64,000 nucleotides of DNA from NCBI RefSeq assembly GCF_020880815.1, contig NZ_JAJITD010000001.1, positions 558,001 to 622,000 on the forward strand, given 5' to 3'. Below are positions 9,921 to 18,662 of the stretch, one piece after another. The notes under the pieces are model-generated. The model was given only the letters and a program-made list of their open reading frames with translations. It was not told the DNA's origin and did no database searches. The translations under genes were made by a program, and so were the position numbers. The stretch comes from Paraburkholderia sejongensis. GTDB taxonomy: Bacteria; Pseudomonadota; Gammaproteobacteria; Burkholderiales; Burkholderiaceae. The first letter of the stretch is position 1; each line of letters opens with the position of its first letter.

Positions 9921-10514
9921 TCAGATCTTCAGGCGCGAGACCTTCGTGCCTTGCAGCGACACGTCGCCCATCAGGCCCGCGTTGGTCATCACGAACACCT
10001 GCACCGGGGCGGTGGCGGTGTTCGTGTCGACCGCGCCATTTGCGCCGATCTTCACGAGCGCCACCGACGCGTCGACGCCGGCCGACCAGCCGTCCGCGTT
10101 GCGGAATTTGTCGAGCGAATCCTGGGTCATGAACAGGAAAATGATCGCCTTCGACTGCGCGCCCGCCTGCAGGCCGAACGAACCCGAGATCGTGCTGTAG
10201 TAGCCGACCGTCGCGCCGCCGACGCGCAACGCGCCTTCGCCATACTGACCGCCGACGATAAAGCCCGCTTGCAGCACCGACGGGAACACCAGCACGCCGC
10301 GCGCCTTCGATACCAGTTCGCGCGAGCCCGGCACCGTGTTGAACAGCTTCGAGAGCGTGCCGTCGACGCTGGCGTCGATCGCATGGCGCTTCGAAGCGTC
10401 GGTGGCGGGAGTCTGGTTATTGTCCTTGGGACCCGTCGTCGTACAGCCGGCGAGTGCAAGGCCACCGAAAGCAATCGCAGCGGTCGTCTTCATCATGAAG
10501 TGTCGTCTTTGCAT
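9921..10514 (-). CDS. SYLF/Ysc84-domain lipoprotein
   Basis: A 197-residue protein with a lipoprotein signal (MQRRHFMMK, hydrophobic run, lipobox LAGC near residue 22) and a SYLF (DUF500) lipid-binding domain. The domain is shown by KARGVLVFPSVLQAGFIVGGQYGEGALR, the GSFGLQAGAQ segment and the final KVSRLKI. Eukaryotic relatives bind phosphoinositides; the bacterial role is not settled. I prefer the ATG at 10514, which has GGAGA at proper spacing, over an in-frame start at 10571. It probably sits in the outer membrane. It forms a single-gene unit with its own terminator. Confidence 0.87.
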   Translation of the reverse strand: MQRRHFMMKTTAAIAFGGLALAGCTTTGPKDNNQTPATDASKRHAIDASVDGTLSKLFNTVPGSRELVSKARGVLVFPSVLQAGFIVGGQYGEGALRVGGATVGYYSTISGSFGLQAGAQSKAIIFLFMTQDSLDKFRNADGWSAGVDASVALVKIGANGAVDTNTATAPVQVFVMTNAGLMGDVSLQGTKVSRLKI

Positions 10515-11014
10515 CGTTTTTCTCCGTCGTGAGTCCGGGCACAACCGTAAATGGTGCTGCCCGGTTGCCATTGAGTTATATCACACGCGCGCGCGGATGG
10601 CGCGTTGCGCGATGACGCTAAAAGCCTTGCAGGGCAAGGCTTTGAGGCGAATCGTAAGGTGCCGGCAAGTAATTTTGACCGGCGTTTCGCGACGCTTCCA
10701 CGCGCGCCGCGCGCGCGCTGCGCACGGAGAGAAACGCGTCGGGCGCCCAGCGCACGCCGATTTTGGGGACGCTTCAGCGCGCCCGTCCAATGCGCCGGTT
10801 TTTACCGATCGACGCGGGTTCGCCCTTACCTCTGTAACAGAACTGAAAGTGTTGTTTCGGCGCAGCGCGCGGCGGCCCTGTGCTGCGGAAACGACAACTG
10901 GCTCAAAAACAGTGTCGAATGGTGACGGGGCCGGGCGGCGCAACGAACGAGGCGACTCACGGTGCATTTGTGAGCAGTCGCTGCAGCCTGCCCGAGGGTA
11001 TCCAGCGCCGCGCA
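10515..11014. other. Intergenic region, no gene seen
   Basis: About 500 bases separate two leftward genes. Open frames here are GC-driven and none has a family-like sequence or a good ribosome site. The right part must contain the end of the upstream gene's transcript and the left part the promoter of the SYLF gene; no clear promoter or hairpin with a T-run was found. Confidence 0.5.
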
Positions 11015-11464
11015 TCAGCCGTTATTCGCCGGGCTCTTGACCACGGGCGGCCGCCGCAACGCGCGGCGGACCATGCCGATGATCGCGCCGATCGCGAACA
11101 GGATCGCAGCCGGCACGACCCAGTAGCCGACGAACGCGTGCCACAGATAAGCCATCAGCGTCGAACGGCGCACGTTGTACTCGTTGATCGCGTCCTGTTG
11201 ACGTGGCGCGTTGGCGGCCAGCACGTCGGGCGGGCAGCCGGCGGCTTTTGCTACGTCGGGCTTGCCGTGGCAGTGCGCGGAGGCGCCGGCGGCGCGTTGC
11301 GCGTCGGAGAAATTCCAGGTGGTTAGCGCGCGCTCGAGATCGACCGCGTTATACGACATTTCCTCGCGGATCTCGTTGACCGCGACGATCGCCACGGGCA
11401 CGGCCCAGAATATGATCACCAGCAACCACCGCCTTAACCAGCGGTTTTTGTGCTTCGAAACCAT
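11015..11464 (-). CDS. Small two-TM membrane protein of unknown function
   Basis: A 149-residue protein I do not recognise. It has a basic N-terminus (KHKNRWLRRW), a first membrane helix (about residues 13-30), a loop of some 70 residues with two cysteines (HCHGKPDVAKAAGC), and a second helix (about residues 110-132) followed by a basic, proline-rich tail. The HCHGKPDVAKAAGC loop would lie on the outer face under the positive-inside rule. AAGGATGG precedes the start. The coding signal (codon use, tail after TM2) is good; the function is open. Confidence 0.7.
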   Translation of the reverse strand: MVSKHKNRWLRRWLLVIIFWAVPVAIVAVNEIREEMSYNAVDLERALTTWNFSDAQRAAGASAHCHGKPDVAKAAGCPPDVLAANAPRQQDAINEYNVRRSTLMAYLWHAFVGYWVVPAAILFAIGAIIGMVRRALRRPPVVKSPANNG

Positions 11465-11811
11465 CCTTGCCTCCGATCGATGCTCAGCAGCACGAACGAC
11501 AAGATGGCGGCCCGTCTGATCTTGATTCTGTATTTAGGGGGTGGGCCGTCTCCGCAGTCATCATAGAAGAAAACGGCGTGACCTGGCGGGCGCACTGTGG
11601 AGCGCGGTCCCGCCGCATGGGCAGATGCGTTGCGAAGGCGAGCGATCGCGTGCAGGCGCGGGGGAAAGAGAAAGAGAAGGGGAAAGGGAAAGGCCGGCAA
11701 CGCCGGCTTGCGCGTCGAGCGATGCAGACGTGCAGCGATGCAAGTGGTGAGAGGAACCCGGCGCCGCGTTCATCGCGCGGCGCCGGCTTGATCCGATGCG
11801 GGGGAGGGCGG
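11465..11811. other. Intergenic region with purine tract and perfect hairpin
   Basis: No gene is visible. The stretch 11665-11698 is nearly all purine on the plus strand (repeats of GGGAAA/GAGAAA). At 11758-11786 an 11-base perfect stem (CCGGCGCCGCG) closes a 7-base loop just beyond the PsiF-type gene; without a T-run it may act as an mRNA 3' stabiliser or a weak terminator. Confidence 0.6.
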
Positions 11812-12105
11812 TTAGTTCGCCGGCGCCGACGACAGGCAGCTCTTCATGAATGCCTTGCGCTCGTCGCCCTTTTTGTCGGCGGCCTTGGTGTTGCAGACCT
11901 TCATCTTTTCCTGCTGGGTCATCGGTGCGGCGGCCGGCTTCGCGGACAGGCAGGTCTTCATGAACGCCTTGCGCTCGTCGCCCTTCTTGTCGCCGGCCTG
12001 CTTGTTACAGTCGGCCATCCTGGTTTGCTGGCTGTTCTCGGCGAACGCCGGCGATACCAGCACCGCGCCGAGCACCAGTGCAGCGATAGCGGATTGAATT
12101 TTCAT
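11812..12105 (-). CDS. PsiF-repeat secreted protein
   Basis: A 97-residue protein with a signal peptide (cleavage after PAFA, near residue 22) and two copies of the PsiF repeat, each with the pattern C-N-x-x-A-x-DKKGDERKAFM-K-x-CL. PsiF of E. coli is a phosphate-starvation-inducible protein of unknown biochemical role. The start at 12105 is supported by GGAG eight bases upstream. Two cysteines per repeat suggest disulfides in the periplasm. It stands alone. Confidence 0.88.
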   Translation of the reverse strand: MKIQSAIAALVLGAVLVSPAFAENSQQTRMADCNKQAGDKKGDERKAFMKTCLSAKPAAAPMTQQEKMKVCNTKAADKKGDERKAFMKSCLSSAPAN

Positions 12106-12555
12106 GGGACACTCCATCGTGATGACAACGGTTTTGGTCGTTTTTGCGCGCGGGCCTCGATGGCCTCCCGTGCCCATCGGCGCATCCATTATGGCAAATG
12201 GCATCTGCGAAAACGTCTTTCGATGCGTCGCGGTTGACAGCCGCATGCGCTCGTTTTCCCTTAGGGGCACGCTCGAGATGGCGGCGCGACGTTTGAAACG
12301 GCCGAATGGAAATGAAAAAGAAATCATGCTATGCAATGCAAATAAATTCATTCCGTCTGTTCAAATAGTGGCAATCAAATGGTCTCGGACGATATCCGAA
12401 TCGATGCAAAAAACTCGCAACTAACTTTTTTGCATTGCTGCGAGTGCAACTGAATGGAAATTGCTCCGAAATCCCACGCCTGCATGCCGTCCAAAGCGAC
12501 CCGCCGGCGAATGCCGTCCACAGCTTGCTGATTGATCTTTGCAAGGAGCTTCATC
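12106..12555. other. Divergent intergenic region, AT-richer
   Basis: About 450 bases between the leftward PsiF-type gene and the rightward YciI gene. The middle (12310-12450) is clearly AT-richer than its surroundings and likely carries promoters for both sides; no defined operator was recognised. Confidence 0.45.
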
Positions 12556-12855
12556 ATGCATTACCTATTGATGTACGAGCTGGTGCCCGACTATCTGGCC
12601 CGCCGCGGCGAGTATCGCGACGCACATCTGAAGCTCGCGTGGGCCGCCGTCGAGCGGGGTGAACTGTTGCTGGCCGGCGCGCTCGCGGAGCCGACCGACA
12701 GCGCGGTGCTGCTCTTTGACGGCGCGTCGCCGGCGGTCGCGGAAGCCTTTGCCAAGGCCGATCCGTATGTATTGGCCGGACTCGTGACGAGTTGGCGCGT
12801 GCGCGAATGGACGACCGTGGTCGGCGCACACGCAGCGCGGCCGGTGCGCGTATAA
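12556..12855 (+). CDS. YciI-family protein
   Basis: A 99-residue YCII-type protein with the conserved pieces MHYLLMYE at the start, the histidine in YRDAHLKLAW, the strand GELLLAGALAEP, and DPYVLAGLV with WRVREWTTVVG at the end. Family members adopt a ferredoxin-like fold and some have dehalogenase-like or hydrolase activity; the substrate here is unknown. AAGGAG precedes the ATG by eight bases. It is monocistronic. Confidence 0.88.
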   Translation: MHYLLMYELVPDYLARRGEYRDAHLKLAWAAVERGELLLAGALAEPTDSAVLLFDGASPAVAEAFAKADPYVLAGLVTSWRVREWTTVVGAHAARPVRV

Positions 12856-13437
12856 GCACGCGCGGCAGCGAGTCGAGCGCGAGATTACGCGGCGCACGTC
12901 GCGCGTGCGCGGCTCGCGCATACGCATTTTTAAGCGCGGCGATCCCACCGCGACCCGGCGTTGCGGCGGGCCGGCCCAGCACGGCCGACGCCGTCGCGCG
13001 TACTATCAAAACGCATTGAAATGCGTACTGATTCATTCATTCGGATTTCTAAAGGCTATTCGCAGCGGATCAATGCGCTTGTGCTCCGCAACACGCCGAT
13101 TCGATGCTGGATAAGACGGCATTTCTGTTACGGCAATAGGTGAGAAGGCGCAGCGAAAAACACAATATTGTTTCTATCCGTAACACTTGTCTCAACTATA
13201 TTCAGCTCCTTGAATGGGATGGTATGCTTCGTGCACAAATTCTCCCATGCACGAGTGAGACCGCGTTTTGTGCGTCGAAACAGGGATGAACCGCACCAAC
13301 TCCGGGCGGGATCGCCGATTCAGACCGACCGTACAAAACAAATTTGTGCAACCGGGGGCCGTACACGGGTCGTGAAAGTCAGGAACCCGTGGCAGGCCCA
13401 ACGCCGCGGCCAGGCCAGGCCGCGTGGAGAACATCCA
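12856..13437. other. Intergenic region upstream of the transposase-domain gene
   Basis: No gene is supported. The right half (13010-13260) is AT-richer and includes the palindrome ACAATATTGT at 13161-13170. I looked for insertion-sequence ends flanking the next gene and saw none. A promoter is likely here but the boxes are not clear. Confidence 0.45.
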
Positions 13438-14955
13438 ATGTTTTTCGAAGAACTGAACAACGACGAATGGGCGCTGCTGGCGCCGCTCGTCTCCGACGAG
13501 CCGGCCATCCGTCTGAACCGGCGCGGCCGGCCGCGCGCCGAACCGCGCATCGTGACGAATGCCGTACTGTGGATTCTGACCACGGGCGAACCGTGGTCCA
13601 GATTGCCAGGACGCTATCCGTCCGGCCCAACCTGCCGCCGCCGCTTCGAAGAGTGGCAACTGAACGGCATCCTGCTGGAGATGGTCCGCCTGCTGTCGCA
13701 AAGCGGGCGCAGCTTCGCGTACATTCCCCAACCGGCGCCGCCCGTTGCGGCCAAACCCGCGGCACCGGTTGCGCAAACCCGCACGAGCCGCGAAGACACC
13801 TTGCGCGGCGTGTCGTGGAAGAGTCCCGAGTCATGGCAGGCGCCGCGCGTATCGAGCGCGCCGGGCCAATGGCGCGTGGCCGATCCGATCGGCGACATCA
13901 CGCGGCAATTGTCCGGACTCCCGAACGAGGCCGCGCCGCTGCGCGCGGCTACGCCGGCAGCGGCCGGTGCTGCGAGCGGTGCCGCGCGCGCAGTGTGGGC
14001 GGTGCAGCCGCTTGCCACGCAGCAGCGGCAGGCAGGTAGAGCAGTGGACCCGCTCGGTGGGACGCCGGCCCCGCAAGCGGTCGCTCAACCGGTCGCTCAA
14101 CCGGCGGCGCACGCGCTCAGCGTCACGCAGGCGGCATTGTCGGCGATCGATGCGACGCTCGCCGCGCACGGCTACCGGATATCCGAAGCGGCAGACCAGC
14201 ACGCGAGCTTGCACGGCGCGCCGGGCACGTCCAGCGCGTGTAGCGTGGATGAGCGGCGCGAGCCGCTGACGCTGTCGCTCGCGCCGCGCGGTATGCAGTT
14301 CGAGGATCCGCGCGGTTATCTGATCTACGTGGTGGTCGAGCAGGTGCCCAACGCGATGTATCGCGCGTCGGTGGAGATCACGAAGGACGGCGCGCGTGTC
14401 GAGCGTTCGGGCCTCGTCGGTCCGCGTTTCGAGGTGATCGCGGACGCGCAGCGCTTCGCGTTCGATTGGGCCCGTCAGTGGATCGATCGCGAGTGCGCGA
14501 CCGCAGCGGCGGCGGTTGCGCTGGCCGCACGGCAGGCGCAAGCGAATGTAGCAACAGCGACCCACGCGATGTCCGGCTATGCGGCGCGCTCGGCAGCGCA
14601 TCCGCTGTCGGCGCTGCGTCATGCGCCAGAGCCCACGTCGTCCGGCAGCGCGGTGAGCGGCGCGGCGCCCAGTGATGGCTCATTGAGCATCCCGCCCGAA
14701 GGGGCGCCCGGACCTTCTCTCAATACGCCGTCCGGCACCTCATCGAGCGCATTGCGCGGACCGCTGCGCCGTTACCCGGGCGAGGCCGCGAGCGCCGCCG
14801 TAACGGGCAGCACAGGCAACATGAGCAACACGAGCGGGCCGGCTGCAACGGCCGGCGCTACGGGCGCCGCGAGCGGCGCAAACGAAACCACCACGACCGA
14901 ACGTTTCTCGTCGTCATACCGCGAACTCGTCTCGCACGCGGCGCACATGGAATAA
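13438..14955 (+). CDS. Transposase-type N-terminal domain fused to unknown C-terminal region
   Basis: A 505-residue protein. Residues 1-80 closely follow the N-terminal helix-turn-helix domain (DUF4096 type) of IS5/IS402-like transposases: LNNDEWALLAPLV, RRGRPRAEPR, NAVLWILTTGEPWSRLPGRY, RRFEEWQLNGIL. The DDE catalytic domain that should follow is absent; instead come an alanine/proline-rich linker, a compact domain of about 120 residues (about 225-345, with LIYVVVEQVPNAMYRASVEI and FAFDWARQWIDREC) and a long low-complexity tail rich in serine, glycine and threonine. No terminal repeats are visible. The gene faces the bceA end of the exopolysaccharide locus. A DNA-binding regulatory role is inference. 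GGAG lies eight bases before the ATG. Confidence 0.75.
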   Translation: MFFEELNNDEWALLAPLVSDEPAIRLNRRGRPRAEPRIVTNAVLWILTTGEPWSRLPGRYPSGPTCRRRFEEWQLNGILLEMVRLLSQSGRSFAYIPQPAPPVAAKPAAPVAQTRTSREDTLRGVSWKSPESWQAPRVSSAPGQWRVADPIGDITRQLSGLPNEAAPLRAATPAAAGAASGAARAVWAVQPLATQQRQAGRAVDPLGGTPAPQAVAQPVAQPAAHALSVTQAALSAIDATLAAHGYRISEAADQHASLHGAPGTSSACSVDERREPLTLSLAPRGMQFEDPRGYLIYVVVEQVPNAMYRASVEITKDGARVERSGLVGPRFEVIADAQRFAFDWARQWIDRECATAAAAVALAARQAQANVATATHAMSGYAARSAAHPLSALRHAPEPTSSGSAVSGAAPSDGSLSIPPEGAPGPSLNTPSGTSSSALRGPLRRYPGEAASAAVTGSTGNMSNTSGPAATAGATGAASGANETTTTERFSSSYRELVSHAAHME

Positions 14956-14969
14956 GCCCGGCATGCCCC

Positions 14970-14987
14970 GCGGCGTCTTCGCGCCGC
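14970..14987. terminator. Hairpin between convergent genes
   Basis: GCGGCG and CGCCGC flank a six-base loop in the 50-base gap between the transposase-domain gene and bceA, which converge here. There is no T-run, so termination is uncertain. Confidence 0.3.
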
Positions 14988-15006
14988 CGCAGGTTCCCGC
15001 CTCGTT

Positions 15007-16611
15007 TCACTGCCGTCCGTATGTATCGTCGAAGCGCACGATATCGTCTTCGCCAAGGTACGAACCGGACTGCACCTCGATCATTTCGAGCGGCATCTTG
15101 CCCGGGTTTTCAAGCCGGTGGGTCACGCCCAATGGAATATAGGCCGATTCGTTTTCCGACACGATGAAGCGCTCCTCACCGCGCGTGACGAGCGCGGTGC
15201 CGCGTACGACGATCCAGTGCTCGGCGCGATGGTGATGCATCTGCAGCGACAGCCGCGCGCCCGGCTTGACGACAATGCGCTTGACCTGAAAACGCTCGCC
15301 GCTGTCGACCGAATCGTAGTGGCCCCACGGCCTATGCACCTTGCGATGGCTGGCCGCTTCGCCGCCGCCTTCCGCGCGAATCCGCGCGACGATCTTCTTC
15401 ACGTCCTGCACGCGCGAGCGGTCGGCGACGAGGATCGCATCGGCGGTTTCGACGACCACGAGGTTCTCGGTGCCGACGCAGGCGATCAGGCGTCCTTCGG
15501 AATGCGCGAAGGTCGCGCGCGCGCCCTCGAACATCACATGGCCACGACGCACGTTCTGCTCCGGGTCCTTCTCCGAGATGTCCCAGATCGCGTCCCACGA
15601 GCCGACGTCGGACCAGCCCGCGCGCAGCGGCACGACTATGCCGGCGGCCACGTTCGGCTGCGCTTCGCCGCCGAGCTGCTCCATCACCGCATAGTCGATC
15701 GAGTTCGCCGGCGACGCCTTGAACGCATCGCGTTGCAGGCGCAGGAAGTCGCCGTCCTGGCTCGCATTGCCGAATGCGCTCACGCACGCATCGTGAATCG
15801 CCGGCTGGAACTGGCGGATCGCATTGAGCCACGTCGACGCGCGCAGGATGAAAATGCCGCTGTTCCACCAGTATTCGCGCGATTCGACATAGCGTTGCGC
15901 GAGTTCCAGGTGCGGCTTCTCGACGAAGCGCTCGAGCCGGTGCGCGACGTTGCCGCTCGATGCTTCGGGCTCCGTAGCATTGGCGCCATCGACGGCGCCA
16001 TCGGCGTCGCCGTCGACCGGCGCGCCGATACGGATGTAGCCATAGCCCGTTTCCGCGCGCGTCGGCACGATTCCCATCGTGACGATATGGCCGGCCGCCG
16101 CATACCGCACGCCGGTCGCGACCGCCGCATGAAAGCCGGCGCTGTCGGTGACCGCGTGATCGGCGGGCATCACGACCATGATGCCGTCCTCGTCCTGCGC
16201 GGCGATCGCCAGCGCGGCCGCGGTCAACGCGGGCGCCGTATCGCGGGCCGCGGGTTCGAGGATCAGCCGGCTCGGCTTGCCGCTGATGCGCAACTGTTCG
16301 GCGGTCGTGAAGCGCTGTTCCTCATTGGCGACCACCGTCAACTGGCCGGCGAGCGGATAGCCGGCGTCGAGGCCGTCGAGACGACGGGTCGTCGATTGCA
16401 GCAGCGATTCGTCGCCGAGCAGATCGATCAGCTGCTTCGGATGCTGTTCGCGCGACATCGGCCACAGTCGCGTGCCCGAGCCGCCGGCGAGAATCACCGG
16501 ATGAACCTTCAGTTTGACGCCGGTGGAGGCGGCGCATTGGGAAGCCGGCGCGCTGGCCGGGGCGGACGTGGGCCGGGTGCCGGCAGGGGGGAGCGAGGCC
16601 GCAGCGGTCAT
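15007..16611 (-). CDS. bceA: Mannose-1-phosphate guanylyltransferase / mannose-6-phosphate isomerase
   Basis: A 534-residue bifunctional enzyme. The N-terminal nucleotidyltransferase has LAGGSGTRLWPMSRE (near residue 45) and FVEKP; the C-terminal cupin isomerase has PWGHYDSVDSGERFQ and the metal site QMHHHRAEHWIVV. It makes GDP-mannose from fructose-6-phosphate via mannose phosphates, for mannosyl and rhamnosyl units. About 35 residues before the enzyme core are extra, so the true start may be internal. It is divergent from bceB across a 600-base AT-rich space. The position and domain pair match bceA of the Burkholderia cepacian cluster. Confidence 0.93.
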   Translation of the reverse strand: MTAAASLPPAGTRPTSAPASAPASQCAASTGVKLKVHPVILAGGSGTRLWPMSREQHPKQLIDLLGDESLLQSTTRRLDGLDAGYPLAGQLTVVANEEQRFTTAEQLRISGKPSRLILEPAARDTAPALTAAALAIAAQDEDGIMVVMPADHAVTDSAGFHAAVATGVRYAAAGHIVTMGIVPTRAETGYGYIRIGAPVDGDADGAVDGANATEPEASSGNVAHRLERFVEKPHLELAQRYVESREYWWNSGIFILRASTWLNAIRQFQPAIHDACVSAFGNASQDGDFLRLQRDAFKASPANSIDYAVMEQLGGEAQPNVAAGIVVPLRAGWSDVGSWDAIWDISEKDPEQNVRRGHVMFEGARATFAHSEGRLIACVGTENLVVVETADAILVADRSRVQDVKKIVARIRAEGGGEAASHRKVHRPWGHYDSVDSGERFQVKRIVVKPGARLSLQMHHHRAEHWIVVRGTALVTRGEERFIVSENESAYIPLGVTHRLENPGKMPLEMIEVQSGSYLGEDDIVRFDDTYGRQ

Positions 16612-17215
16612 GATGAACTCCTCGAGGCTGGAAGAATGCCGTCGAGTTTGACACGAACCGCTAAATCAATAAAAGCGCGTTAAATCACATTGCCATCAAA
16701 TTCCGCATTAAATCTATCCAATACGGATTTAAAATTTCCCGAATATTCAATAAAAAATAAAAATTACCTGAAAAAAATTGGCGTGGATTTTTTTACACTC
16801 GATTGTGCGCAAGAATGACGTCGACGGTGGTGCGCGAGCCGGGGCGATGCCAGCGGCCGGGGAAGACACTGCGTCCGGGCTGTCTCGAAAGCGCTTCGAA
16901 CAAGGGCTACGACAGCGCGCGAGCGGTCGCGAAAACGGTCTCGCCAGCGCTCGCCAAGCGCCCCTGTCAAGCTTTATTGCGGCAACAATTACCGCTCAAA
17001 ATCCGCAAAAAATGTCGAAATTTTGACCGATACAATTTGAGATATTTTGCGGTATTGCCGTGCGAATTTTAATACCGCTTTATTGATATATGTACAAGGG
17101 TATTCACTCATTTCGACGCGCTTTATTCAAAGCGGCAATGCCCGGCGCACGCATCAACCAACCCGCATTAACCAATCGACGGACGACACTTGACTGACGA
17201 ACTGAGGGACAGCCG
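16612..17215. promoter_or_regulatory. Divergent bceA/bceB control region
   Basis: About 600 AT-rich bases separate bceA and bceB, by far the most AT-rich sequence of the locus. Visible elements on the bceB side are an inverted repeat GCGGTATT...AATACCGC (17049-17056 and 17071-17078), a direct repeat CGCTTTATT at 17076-17084 and 17119-17127 (43 bases apart, about four helical turns), and the short palindrome CGCTTT-ATTC-AAAGCG at 17119-17134. A TACAAT -10-like box lies at 17031-17036 without a good -35. The elements suggest operator sites; the binding protein is unknown. Confidence 0.6.
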
Positions 17216-18613
17216 ATGCTGAGCGTTCTAGCGAGAATCATCGACATCGCCATGGTCGCGCTCGCCGCGCTGCTGGCGGCGGCCGTGCACAGCGGTCAAC
17301 CGGTATGGCTCGACGACATGCAAAGCGTGTCGCTCGCGTTCGGCTGCCTGCTGGTCGTGGTGTTCTTCCCGGCGCTCGGGATCTATCAGTCGTGGCGCGG
17401 CAAGCCGCTCTACGATCTGCTGTCGCGGGTGGCCGGCGGCTGGCTGCTGGTCGAAGTGGCCGGCGTGCTGATCAGCTTCAGCGTGCACCGCTCGGACAGC
17501 CTGTCGCGTCTGTGGCTGGTGTATTGGGCCGTCGCGACGATCGCGCTGCTGGTCGTGACCAAGACGCTCGTCTATTCGATTCTGCGCGGACTGCGCCGCG
17601 AGGGCTTCAACCAGCGCGCGGTCGCGATCGTCGGCAGCGCGCCGTATGGGCGCTTCCTGATCGAGCAGATGCGCGGCCGTCCCGAAGCGGGCTTCGCGCC
17701 GGTGGTCGTGTTCGACGAGAACGGCACGACCAATCCGTACGAGGACCCGGACGCGGCCGCGTCGATCGACGGCGTGCCGGTCGAGCGTGACTATCAGCGC
17801 CTGCTGCAACTGCTGCGCGAGCGCGCGATCCGCGAACTGTGGCTCGCGCTGCCGATGTCGAAAGAGAAGGCGATCCATCGCTTCGTCAGCGATCTGCGCC
17901 ACGACTTCGTGAACATCCGCTTCATCCCGGACGTCGGCAGCCTGACGCTGTTCAATCAGCCGATGGTCGAGCTGCTCGGCGTGCCGGCGATCAATCTCGC
18001 CGCGTCGCCGATCACCGATCTGCGCGTGCTGCCCAAGCGCGTATTCGACCGCCTGTTCGCGCTCGTCGCGTTGAGCGCGCTCGCGCCGCTGATGCTGGCG
18101 ATCGCGGTGCTGGTCAAGATGAGTTCGCCGGGGCCGGTGCTGTTTCGCCAGCGGCGCAAGGGCATCGACGGCCGCGAGTTCGAGATCTACAAGTTCCGCT
18201 CGATGAAGCTGCACCATGAGCAGGCCGGCACGCTCACCCAGGCGCGCCGGCACGACCCGCGTATCACGCCGGTCGGCGCGTTCCTGCGCCGCACCAGCCT
18301 GGACGAGCTGCCGCAATTCATCAACGTGCTGCGCGGCGAGATGTCGGTGGTCGGGCCGCGCCCGCACGCGCTCGAACACGACGACATCTACAAGGATCTG
18401 GTCAAGGGCTACATGCACCGCTACCGGATCAAGCCGGGCATCACCGGCTGGGCGCAGATCAACGGCTATCGCGGCGAAACCGACCGGATCGAAAAGATGA
18501 TGGGCCGCGTGAAGCTCGATCTGTACTACATGCAGCACTGGACCTTCTGGCTCGATCTGAAGATCGTCGCGCTGACGCTGTGGAAGGGCTTCACGGGCAG
18601 CAACGCGTACTGA
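17216..18613 (+). CDS. bceB: Undecaprenyl-phosphate glucose phosphotransferase (priming enzyme)
   Basis: A 465-residue WbaP/WcaJ-type polyprenol-phosphate hexose-1-phosphate transferase that starts each repeat unit on the inner membrane. Four N-terminal membrane segments, a central Rossmann-like region ([13 protein letters not shown]), a fifth hydrophobic segment (about residues 280-302) and the C-terminal catalytic domain are seen in order. The catalytic part has [37 protein letters not shown] and [11 protein letters not shown]. First gene of the rightward operon; bceC follows after 49 bases. Glucose as substrate follows from family and cluster context. Confidence 0.93.
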   Translation: MLSVLARIIDIAMVALAALLAAAVHSGQPVWLDDMQSVSLAFGCLLVVVFFPALGIYQSWRGKPLYDLLSRVAGGWLLVEVAGVLISFSVHRSDSLSRLWLVYWAVATIALLVVTKTLVYSILRGLRREGFNQRAVAIVGSAPYGRFLIEQMRGRPEAGFAPVVVFDENGTTNPYEDPDAAASIDGVPVERDYQRLLQLLRERAIRELWLALPMSKEKAIHRFVSDLRHDFVNIRFIPDVGSLTLFNQPMVELLGVPAINLAASPITDLRVLPKRVFDRLFALVALSALAPLMLAIAVLVKMSSPGPVLFRQRRKGIDGREFEIYKFRSMKLHHEQAGTLTQARRHDPRITPVGAFLRRTSLDELPQFINVLRGEMSVVGPRPHALEHDDIYKDLVKGYMHRYRIKPGITGWAQINGYRGETDRIEKMMGRVKLDLYYMQHWTFWLDLKIVALTLWKGFTGSNAY

Positions 18614-18662
18614 GCGCCGGCGCTCAGTGCTCCGAATCAACCTATTTTTCGAGGTGTAACAG

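Noticed and set aside
13168..13437. N-terminal extension of the transposase-domain protein
   Set aside because: The frame is open but the transposase-like domain starts at the ATG at 13438, which has a ribosome site.
13438..14955. Active insertion sequence
   Set aside because: No DDE domain, no terminal inverted repeats and no target duplication could be seen.
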